DNA of 64,000 nucleotides from Trichostrongylus colubriformis (lineage: Eukaryota > Nematoda > Chromadorea > Rhabditida > Trichostrongylidae), in assembly GCA_963978905.1 (NCBI GenBank), contig OZ022259.1:7130001-7194000 (forward strand), given 5' to 3'. Within the stretch, counting starts at the first letter, position 1, and the number at the start of each line of letters is the position of its first letter. The notes beneath the pieces are model-generated. The model was not told the origin of the DNA. It saw only the letters and a program-made list of their open reading frames with translations, and made no database searches. Positions 53,649 through 64,000 of the stretch are shown here, in pieces. Position numbers and translations under genes: made by a program.

Positions 53649-55214
53649 ATTATATCTTCATAAAATAAGTAGATAAAACAAGTTTACAAAAATATAATTT
53701 ACAAAAATAAGTTTATAAAATTTTAAAATACCACTCCCTTCCAGCCCCCTCCACCCATGCACATTCTTTGGTGGCATGTCGCTGCTACCACACTTATTGT
53801 TAGGGTCTGGGAATCATGTCCCAGATCGCTTGTCCAAGCTTACCAAGCCATTCATCCTCTCAAGTGTCGGTTGATAGGTTCTTAATTTTTCAGTAGGATA
53901 GATATGCACACCTGTAACCAGCAGTACCCCTCGAGCTGAGCATAACAAGGGGTTTCTCTTAAAATGGAATCTTCACTGCAGATATTATGAAGTCCCTTGA
54001 TGGAACTACGATAATCCATTGCTGTTTATCCGCATTGCTAGTCGGAACAGCTTTGTAAACAACGAAAAACACTTTGTCGTCAACATCGACTTAATATTAC
54101 TTAACTGCTCACTCGTTACTAGTTGCAGCGCATTGATTTCTGCCCTACTGTTCTTTGGACTGCGCCGTATGGGTAGAGGTATGTAACTATGTTCTACTGC
54201 CCCTGTCAAGTGGCTGCTTCCCAAAGTGCTTCATAGTAATTCAATAACTTTTCTTGAACCCTCTATAGTCTCTTCAAATTCTCTCAGGATCAGCCAGTCA
54301 TTAGCCGTAGCCATTTAGTCATGGCCTGCCTAAATTCTCTTCCGTTCACCTGCCGATCGATTTTTCGCGACCATTTTGTAAGCGTTCACTATGGCAACAC
54401 ACCTAATGTCGTCTGAGCACAAAGTGAACTCAATTCCGTCTGAAGACTTCAATCTCAAAACTGAGTAATGAGTCCATAAAGCAAAAATGCAAAAATAATT
54501 GGAATTGTACCGGTCTCCTTCTGTATTTTGGAAAAGAGGGGTGAGGAATAAATGAAAAAAGGTTTCAGAAGAATTCCTCAAGCCCCGAAATTCGGAATCG
54601 GCATGTATGCGACGTGCTGAAGGTAATAAATGTAAATCGGGACATGGAGTGCCGCCACTCTCAATATGAGCGCTATGAGCCTATTATTCAGTGTGTTCAT
54701 TACGGCCGGTTGGCCCTCACGGCCATTTCCATCCGCTCAATACCTGTCTGACCCATGCAGTTTCACGTGTTCAAAGCATTTTATTCTAAACTTAGTGAGC
54801 AGGATTGCTTGGAATGCGAGCAATTTTATGAAGTTATTGCATTTCTGTTTTTTTTTAGCTTTCCTATTTCATTTAACTGTCGAGTAAATTTGTTAAACTT
54901 GCTGTTTTCCTTGATTTGTGAGGCACTTAAGCTATGTTGAACTCCTTTAATCAAATGTTAGAATGAGAGGATAAATTTTTCGAGGTTGATTAACCCCTTT
55001 TATGGGATGCCTTCTAAATCTATTCAGAATCGTGTTGGCAGGTGAAGTTTTGGCCTGTACAATGCATGCGGGGGCCAACGGATATACAAGTCAATTCTTC
55101 TATTCCCCGCACGAATCTAGCACCAGTTCACATTTCCGGAGGGATGGGAGGTCTGGTTGGCCTGGGCTGGCGTTGGTACGGGCTTTGATTCCCTTACCAT
55201 GGGAGTGTGGTGCG

Positions 55215-55680
55215 CTTTTCTTTACATCACCTCCGCCTAATCGAACATTACCATTGAAAATTCGACAACAGGATTTCTGCATATACTAATCATTTTCTTT
55301 ACACTATCGCATATTATCACTGGGTATCATTACTTATTAACTTAGATACAAATGGTTTTTACTGCCTAACTGTTAAGACCCTCGCTCCTTTCTTATTGTG
55401 CTGCTTTTTCACTGTGAAGTACATATTTCTCACCCAGAAGATATCATTTTCATCAACTTCGCCCAATCAAATGTTACCATTGAAAATTCGACAACAGGAT
55501 TCCTACATATACTAATCATTTTCCTTACACTATCACATATTATCACTGGGTATCATTACTTGTTATCTTAGATACAAAGAGTTTTTACTGCATACCTGCT
55601 GGTCCCTCGCTCCTTTCTTATTGTGCTACTTTTTCGTTGTGGACTACATATTCCACACCCTCAAGATTTCATTTTTACAC
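55215..55680 (+). repeat. Two-copy tandem duplication, period about 226 bp
   Basis: ccattgaaaattcgacaacagg at 55251 recurs at 55477, and the following about 180 bp (cacatattatcactgggtat, cctcgctcctttcttattgt) is shared in order with about 90% identity by eye. Non-coding. Confidence 0.85.
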
Positions 55681-58600
55681 CCAGTTCCGGTGTCGGACGA
55701 ATAGCTATCGCACTGCAGCAGATTAAACCGAAGATAATTGCTATAGTTACAGACTATACAGTGAGACTTCATGTGACGTTTAACGGATAAGTCGCTGTTG
55801 GTAGTCAGCCGAAAGTGAGTGGTGTCAAATCAACAACATCATTTTTTCCTAAGCAAAACCCAGTCAAGCTAACTGCAATTTTACCCGCAAAAAAATACTG
55901 GATTTTTGTTTCATCGGGTATTCGAGTGTGAATCATCGGCTGCAATTTGGGGCACAATTTATTTCGGTGTGGATGTTGAGCGTTTTGCAGCTTTGATTAT
56001 GAAAAATAGGACAATATGAGTGACAGAGCAGACCTGAATGCCCATTCAACCATATCAATTTCCAATATTTCCTGTTTCAATTGCACTTCCCATAGGATGA
56101 CAAGTCCATTCGGAATTTGCTTGCTTGAACTTCGAAAATACCGAAAAATTTTGTAAATTAGGTGGATATACATATGCAGCTGCTCATGAATATTTCTGAA
56201 TTTTGAATATTGAGCCACACCCGAAAAGTTTCCTCTGATTGCCTACTGATTGATAACCGTCTCGTTTCTCTAAAGGGCAGCTCCTCATGCGATTTTCACA
56301 TGCAAGTATGCACTCACACTGACTTGCATAGAAATCTATGCAATTTTTCTTATTTGTTTATTTTACTCTGCTTATTTCCCACAATCGTTTATTATTTATT
56401 TATTTTCTTCTCCTTTTTCGATATTTGTTCTCATGAATCCGCTTTTCTATCTGCATCCAGACTCTGATATTTAGTCAAAAGTTCAACTATATGAATGCTC
56501 CATTCATTTGTAAAAAAAGTTTCGAAATTCTCCATGCATGAGATGATTATCCTAGTTTCTGCTGCTTCTAAGGGAGTTATCAGATTTCCAAATTTTTTGT
56601 GCACGTCCGTGAATTTTCTCTTATCGTTCAGTTTCTAGTACCGTCAAAATAACCTACAGAGGTTCTTCGCTACAGAAATGAATGATCAATGGGATATTGG
56701 ATAAACCCAGAGAGAATGAAAGCTTTCGGTAAAACTTTTAGCAGTTCTACCGTAATATCCTTTACTGCGTGTCTCTGTGTAGCCAACATCGCTGCTTTGA
56801 TGTGGACCATAATGGGTACCGTTACGGCATTGCAGCTACAAAAGAGTTCCTGAAAGATGGATATATGTAAACGAGCGTTGCGAAAAGCTGAAAAAGGATT
56901 CACCAAGAAGTTGCGTTTTTTAAAGATGACTCATTATATAATACTACCTTCACCTCTCCCATATCTGTGGTACTATGGAGAGCAATAGCATTAACCATGT
57001 ATTGACTAGGGATCCTGGAGGGTGGCTGTATCTTATGTGAAGGGATTGTAGGTCGTATTTGACACGAAGAGAGAAATCTTATGGAAGTAGAGAGGGGTCC
57101 AATCCCAAGACCAAGGTGCACTTTTGACTGCCATAGAAAAAGCAAGTGCAATAGTGCAACAGCAGAGAGAGAGAGACCTCCCACTCTTTTCTTTCGCTCC
57201 CTGTGTTTCTCTAACCGCTCAGGGATAGGTGCAGACAACGAGGGGTTGTGCTAGCCATCGGCTAACGTTGCACGCCCTTAAAGCAACTCGGCTAGTGAAG
57301 AGCTGCAAACTCGAAGTGAAGCGCTATGAGGTCCCGGCAAAGACCTTAACGGCGCGTTTTCCACTGCAAAACAGGTTATTTTTTCTTTACAAAGAACATC
57401 GCTTCCGGTTCTTGCTTTCCTTCGTTGTCCTCTTTCCGTGTTGTTAAGCGGCCAGTTTACTTGATGCTATGCATGATCCTGATGGAAAACACACGGAAAC
57501 GCAATCATCCTCCCGGTTGTCAGTTCTGTTCAATCACTGCTTCCAGGCAGATCAAAATCAACTCGATTCATCCGCAACAATATAGCAATACCGTAGCCAA
57601 CAACTATTATTATATATGTAGGGTTTTCCGTACGTTGTTGACACCACGCGCAATATTCCGGGCGCTTTCTATTAATACAAAGTTTACTTATATCCGAGAA
57701 AGTTTGTAGTAGTATCGACAGGGTATGTCTGTCCAAAGCTCTTTTCGACAGCAGGGCTTTCTATACCATTTTATGAATACATCTTGTCTCATGTTTACTC
57801 CTTAATTGATCACCTTCTTAATTAGTGGTGCCTGCGCATCACAATTTTGATTTGTTCAGATAGCTATTGTTTGCATCATATTTTATCGTATGAAAAAGGA
57901 GATTTTGAGCCCATCAATGCGTAGGCCAAGCGTTGGCCAAATCAGTAGGTGGAAGCTGAGGGTGTGCATACTCACCATGAGAGAAAAAGCAGAGTCGTAG
58001 CGCCACACCGCTTTGGATTTCTTTTGATTTATCCGAACTATTCAAGGGCAGAGAGGATCGGCAACTCACCGATTGCCCCTTTTCGTGATCGATATGTATC
58101 TATTTCATTTTGGTTCTGAGATTCGTCCAAAACGCCTACGGATGAAAGCCTTTTTCTGGAAAATAGCCCATCGATATCTCGCCTGCACATTGTCACTGAT
58201 TGTAAGTTTCGGGGCTTCAATGCGAACGGGGTTTTCTAATCTGAATTACGCGACCCGACAAGCTATTAGGCCTTTATCATGGAGGGGCTTCTGATGTTCA
58301 TCGATGAATGAGGGTGGGAAGACGACAGACATGAGTGGATTTGAACAACAGTTCTGCCCACTTGTAAACCGCAGATTTTAGAGGTAATCGAAAATCGGAA
58401 AGATTGTATTTATGTAAGCCCAAATTTTCGATCTGTAAGATCAACTTCTACGAAAAGATAGGAGAATGCACTTCGGATAGACCCTAGGTATCGTGACGGT
58501 GGTGGCTCATATTGCTCCTTCTCTCTCTAATCGCGGTTCCACTTGGTTAGATGCTGAGTGCTACTATATTCATCCAAGCTTTCCAGAGTATTCTATGTAG

Positions 58601-59088
58601 AAATCATTGGCATAGTTCCATTTTTTTCTTTACCTTATACCAACGGGAAATCTCCACATTCATGGTGTCCCCTTCTCTCTAATAATGCACGAATTCTTGC
58701 TGAGCTCTGATTGCACTTAAATTTATCGTCTGGCATCCATGAAAAATCCAGATGCCCTTCTCTTGCCAGACTTTTAGTAGCCCCAAAAACCACTTTTTTT
58801 GCAAATGAGACAGACCGTGTCGAACAGGTATTATCTGTGGAAATCTGCGCATGGCTTGACCCGCATCACAAAACAGGTTCCTCTACAATGACTATCCCCA
58901 TCCTACATACCCGTCGCATACCCCACTTCTCAGGATTCCAATGGTATCCTTGTTTGAGATCCACACATCCACATTTCCTTCCTTCTCATGGAGTTTCCTG
59001 CGAATGCTGGGCCCCCTCCCTGATATACACCTTATAGATTCAGGCACTTTGATATTGTGCTATTCGGAAGTCCCATGATTATTTGAAT

Positions 59089-59410
59089 GTTCAACAACAA
59101 TCGAAGCTCCAAATTTTTTTCAAAAAACTCAAAAAAACCCCTCAAAAGCCTTGAGGGTTTTTTTTGGAATATTTTTGTGATATTTCGGCTATCAACGCCT
59201 GAACCTGTGGAAGTAAGCTAAATTATTAAGTTTTTTGAGACGGGACCGTATGCTGGTGATATACAACGTATCATACATATAATTTAGCTCACTGTTCCAG
59301 GCCTGAAAAATGCGTTAAACGCCGAAATATGGCAAACAACTTTCTAGACTTTTGAGGGGTCTTTTGAGTTTTTCTGAATGAATATTTTGAAGTCACAATT
59401 GTTGTTGAAG
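59089..59410. mobile_element. Inverted-repeat MITE with about 68-bp arms
   Basis: The left end ttcaacaacaatcgaag and right end caattgttgttgaag are inverted, and inner blocks actcaaaaaaacccctcaaa and tttgaggggtcttttgagt also pair. Non-coding, AT-rich. Confidence 0.6.
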
Positions 59411-59625
59411 ATTAAGGCACTGTTCGATTCAGTGTTTTTCTGCTTTCCCCTTCTATATCTATGTTAAGAATTTGAGCACCTTTTGATGGACCATTTCAGG
59501 GATTTCCGCATTTTAGCAAATTTCTTCCAATCTGTCAACTCTTTCAATCTCTTCCAGTTATCAAGCTCGAACAATACTATTTTACTAGTACTAGAATAGT
59601 TAGGAATACTCCCCTTAGTCATATA

Positions 59626-60372
59626 CAGGGGGTGCCAAAAAAAAAAAGTAATTTTGCCCACGGCTCACATCTGCCAATTTTACAAAACGTAGGGAAACGA
59701 AAGAGATAAAGGTATTGGGGCAAAACATTCCCGAAATGTTCCTCTAAAAGCAGGAACAAGCTGTGGCTCCTCACGTTCATGTTCATAAAAATATGGAGGT
59801 TTCATTCGGCGCAGTCGGGCTTCGGAGTACCTACATTTAAAAATTCGCTAAAAACAGTGGAGCCAAGCTCCGTGGTAGTTCTTTTGTGGGAAGCTTCCTG
59901 AGGGTTGGCCCTTCGGTTCTTGGAAGTCACAGAGCCCCTGCTGCTTGGACAAGGCTGCTATGATCCAAAGTATCATTTTCATGCCTCAAATCCGCCTCCG
60001 GAGCGGTTTCAGTGGTAGGGGAACGTTTTGGCTCTTGGAAACGAAGGGCGCTGGGAACCCGGGAAAAACGCAATGTTAAAGAACACCATCCGGTATGAAT
60101 CCCCTTAGGTACCCAGATTGAACGGACGTCAGCAAGGTTGTGAAAGAGGGCGAAGAAATTTCGGATTTTGCCCAGTTGAGGTGATACATCTTGTTCAGTC
60201 TTTCCTTGCTCCCGTTTCTGCTCGTGCAGGAGGCTGCCACGAAGTATAGTGATAGAGTTAGGTCTGCTCTTGATTCTGGGGATGAGAATACCTCAATAGA
60301 ATTTATTGTAGTTTGGCTAAATGGGGTCGAAAGTGGAGGAGACAAAATTACTTTTTTTTTTGGCACCCCCTG
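59626..60372. mobile_element. Non-autonomous Tc1/mariner-type element, copy 2
   Basis: 747 bp with termini cagggGGTGCCAAAAAAAAA and ttttttggcaccccctg and TA on both sides (59624-59625 and 60373-60374). It matches the 34077 copy along its length with scattered differences. No transposase. Confidence 0.88.
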
Positions 60373-62162
60373 TAGTATAGTACTATTGCATTCTAATATT
60401 CAGCCAAGTGCTTTAAACTGAGTATAATAAAGCAAAGTTCATCATAGTTTTCGTAAACAGAGGACTGAAATCAATCAGTAACCTCACAAAGCAGCATTTT
60501 CATCACCATAAGCCGGAAATGTTGGCGTCGTGTGCTCAGTGCTTATTGATATTTGTGCAACACTTTCCATAAAAGATATAATTGTTATGTTCAGAAGCCT
60601 ATTGCCTACAATTAGTGGTGACGTCACTTTAATAGTGAGCAGTGCCCAACTCACTTTGTATTTCCCTCTTTGGGCATTAGCCACCCACCCAACAACCCCG
60701 TTTGGGTGCTCTCAGAGGATCGTTGTCTTGACCTTGCACCGTGATTGCTCAATATGACGCGTATCGGCGCTGACAGCCGAAAAGACACCTGGTCATTAGA
60801 TGGCCATCATAGGGGACATGGGTGGGGGGGGGGACATGTCCGTCACGTTCCCTCATCCTCTTACCTCTCACCTCCTTTCGATGACCAGCCTTCTCTATAT
60901 GCCTAGATAAATTCAATGTGGCTATGTGGCTGTGGAAATTATTAGCGAGCGGTGCAATTTTCTTTTTCAGCTCGTCAGTAGATGACCGGTCCACGGGCGG
61001 TGACGGTCGGCCGCTCACCTCTAACCACCCCTCTCCAGTGCTCCACACGCAACCAGTAATCGCCCTAATTCCGCCAGTCACTGACTTTTCTGGCACTATT
61101 ATGTGACCATTGAATAATATAGAAAAAAGGACCTAAGCACTGAAAAAATATACCATTCAAATGAGCATGAACCTTCCTTCTCATGTGTTCAGCATGCATT
61201 ACTACCTAAGACCACTGGATATCTGGAGCTAGCCCCTCTCGAAAATCAGTGATTGATAAGAAATTTTCGAGAATTCCAACCGTTTTTCAAAATCTGCCTG
61301 TTGCCTACAGTTGATCTCACAATCAGTAACGTCTCTCGCTATAATGCTAACCATCTACTGGATGTGTCGATTAGTCGCCTTGTCAACTTCTCAGTTTGTC
61401 GGTTTGTCGGCTTGTCAGGTTGCCCATTTGTGTGTTCATGTTTTTCCTCGACCACAAACCAATCACTTTCGTAAGAGACGTAATGGGAAAAATCAAAAAA
61501 ACGAAGTAGGGATTTAGTCGGCTTTGAATAGCAGTCCAATCGACGACACCTTTCCATTACCAGTAAACCCTCCCTTAGTGGTGACAATTTATCAGATCCG
61601 GCACATTAAGTGCTTCATGACATGCGAAGGAAGAGACAAGTCGGGTGGAGGACTGTCCGAGAACCATACTAGTTAATTATAAATAAAGATCTATACGGTC
61701 CGTAGGTTGAAGTAGTGTGAGCTATCAACAGCGAGATATTATCGCACTCTTTTAGGCCAGCCGCATGGCCTTCACGGGTTTAATGACCATTTCCATTTGT
61801 TTACGGTAGTAAACAGTTCGAACTAATCGATTGTAAGCAGTTATTACGATTTTTTCTAACTCACGCACTCAATTTTAATAGCTGCGGCGGCTACACAGAA
61901 TGCAGGCTAGCGTTTATCGGAATCTGTGCTGTTGTTCTAGAAACAAGCCATATGCGACCTTTCCAGGACATTTGACGCTGCAGATATCGTAATTCCGTTA
62001 ACTTAAGAAAAGCATTTGAAAACTGCAATCAAAACCTTTAAACGAGAAAGGGTTGCTGGCAATGACCACATCGCCACTTCGGAGGGATCAGGTTTGGATA
62101 ATGTGAATAAAAATTTGACGAAAGGTTGCCAAGAATTCCAACCTCTCTCTTCGTAGAACCTC

Positions 62163-62495
62163 GGCATCGATATTAGTTTGTACTTCTCTGTTATGCCAAC
62201 GAGGTTGTTAGGTGGAATATTTATTTGAGGCTTAACGTTTCGACCAGATCGTCTTCCTCAAAGGCCTAAACGTGGCTCAAGATTTAAGATTCTATCCACT
62301 ACACCACCAAACGCCTCATTCCTCTAGCGGTTTTGACGAAACATCGAGGAACCGCCGGAGGAACTTCGTACAAAAGTACTTAACTCACCAGTCCACCACC
62401 ACGAGAGTGGGACGCCGCTTCCTGAACCAATAAATGGAACCGTCCACCTAACAACCTCGTTGGCATAACAGAGAAGTACAAACTAATATCGTTGC
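62163..62495. mobile_element. MITE with about 50-bp perfect terminal inverted repeats
   Basis: cgatattagtttgtacttct... gttgttaggtgga (62168-62217) is the exact complement of 62443-62491, and pairing continues imperfectly a few bases outside. The interior (about 225 bp) includes cttaacgtttcgaccagatc and is non-coding. Confidence 0.85.
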
Positions 62496-64000
62496 CAAGA
62501 ATGTTTCCGTGGCTATTCCTGTAGATTGAATTAATTATGCTCTTATACCCTGCAGTAAAGTGATCCTTAACTGAAAGCGGGATATGGACCTATTCTGAGG
62601 TTTTTGATTTGATTCCTCGCTGGCACACTCTACTACTACTGAAATGTGAATGAGTGGGGTACTGTACCTTCCATGGGTAATGTCACCATCTTCTCGATCT
62701 ACTTTTTTTCCAGCTTTTGAGTCTGTATTCCCTAGTGATTGTGTCGTTTTTGGCCGCGTCAGTAGCCGGCTGTTTTTTGATTGGCCCAGGGCCGGATGTC
62801 AACTGCGAACGGATGGCTCAAACCTGCTGTTGAATAGAGTGTGTTCGTCGCTCATTCACACCCTGCAACGCGATAATCGTATTGGAAAGATAATGTTCTG
62901 GTCCGTGTTCTAGTGGCACTTTGCAACTGACTCATTCGTGGCTTTTCAACACTACATGAACTCTGTTGTGCGTGTCCGCTTGGTTTCTTTTGATGTTACG
63001 AGTCGATTCACCAGCTCTTACTTACCTCATTGGAATCAATGAGACCGTCCTTGTCCTCTATTAAGGTCTACACTCAGCGAACAATTACCCACGTCTAACA
63101 CTTTTCGTCCACTTGAGCCTCTTGTACCTGTGTTCTGCGTGCAACCAATATTGCGGCTACGCAACCACTCGTACTGAGAGGTACGTGCCCAAAAACAATA
63201 CCCGATTCTATACGATCCTGTCTCTGACACCTACCGCATTCCTTGCCATAATTTTCTAGGTTTTCATTTTGTTTTAAACATTTTTCGCATTTGCTCTTCA
63301 TTGCTTCTCCAACAATAAGAAGTGAGTATGCACGTTCCATCGCATGAGATACAACTCAGATCATCACAAAGATCGATGGATATATTGAAGTATCTTCTCT
63401 CAAAGTCAGTAGTCAATAGGGATTTTTTTCCAGAAAATTCAATTATTCTCTCAGAACTTTCAAGGAAGAAATTCCAGTTACTATATACTTACATACAGGC
63501 TCCCTGTCGTATGAACCATACACTTTGACTGTCGATTTGTCGGCTTGTAGGTCTGTAGGCTTGTCGATTTGTTAGATATGTGTTTGTGAGTTTCTCGGAT
63601 AGGCTGTCAATTGCTACATATAAGGACCCACCCGGGTTTATCCACAGGACTCAGAGGTCGACAATATTTACGAATTTTTTTCAATAAATATTCAATTCCG
63701 AAGAAAAGAATTATAATTTTAGTGATCGTTCCTTTCTTATTGCTTGCTGAGGAGTTCTGCACCTCTATTCGATCAGTTTAGCCTACATGGTCACCAGTCA
63801 ATGTCGAAATCGCCGATTTGCATTACCATTTGAATTAAGCCGCAGTGTATTCAAATTTGAATGACGTCACCATACAGCCTCCCAATATACCTGAGCTGTC
63901 CTCGTTGTTTCCACTCAATGGTTCAGAGGCCAGGAATACCTAGAGAGGTGAGGAGGTGCCCGTGCAGTCACTGCCATGCTCGTCGACCGGTCTTTCCCTA

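Larger units (their letters stand above)
52116..64000. other. Gene-poor region with decayed mobile elements
   Basis: No convincing exon set was found on either strand. Short open frames lack phase-compatible partners and recognisable domains. Recognised contents are a mariner end (52240), an inverted-repeat element (53363), a tandem duplication (55215), MITEs at 59089 and 62163, and a mariner-type element (59626). About 56-59 kb and 60.4-62.1 kb show nothing I can name beyond AT-rich sequence, a short G-run at 60821-60834, and a degenerate ttgtcggcttgt repeat at 61395-61425 that recurs at 63528-63565. Confidence 0.5.

Overview
The window looks like nuclear DNA of a parasitic nematode, most likely a strongylid (clade V, hookworm-type). 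The evidence is many small exons (about 50-200 bp) separated by repeat-filled introns of 50 bp to several kb, compact gt..ttncag splice sites, probable spliced-leader acceptors just before start codons, tRNA-derived SINEs, mariner and CR1-like elements, and many GC-rich hairpin MITEs. This is inference from gene structure and repeat content; no species marker is present. No bacterial, viral, CRISPR, rRNA or tRNA gene was seen.

Layout, all genes on the + strand. (1) 672-2702: 3' six exons of a PP2C-type protein phosphatase (FEM-2/PPM1F-like), with a 680-bp mariner fold-back palindrome in its last intron. (2) 2703-5310: intergenic, MITEs. (3) 5311-29900: a very large gene (36 exons traced, one missing) for a Mesh/SUSD2-like single-pass membrane protein: signal peptide, NIDO, Ig-like/IPT, AMOP, VWD-like, Sushi, transmembrane helix and a cytoplasmic tail with PPxY and a PDZ-ligand C-terminus. 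(4) 29901-35876: intergenic or 5' region of the next gene, with a hairpin, a GC-rich repeat block, a SINE split by a DNA transposon, and weak candidates for leader exons. (5) 35877-47731: S1-family serine protease whose His, Asp and Ser exons lie over 11 kb apart, because a CR1-like LINE (about 37.6-41.5 kb) and a full-length mariner (45322-46589, - strand) occupy its introns. (6) 51340-52115: a compact three-exon gene for a secreted ML-domain-like protein. (7) 52116-64000: gene-poor, with decayed mariner pieces, several inverted-repeat elements and a tandem duplication.

The host genes share no obvious pathway. Mesh-like proteins organise cell-cell junctions in epithelia, the protease and ML protein are predicted secreted, and the phosphatase is intracellular. 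Most of the other sequence is mobile-element debris, and several nested insertions give target-site duplications and relative ages directly.

Exon boundaries were read by hand from splice signals, reading phase and family similarity. Except where noted, phases agree across every junction, which is the main support for the models. No alignments or searches were run.
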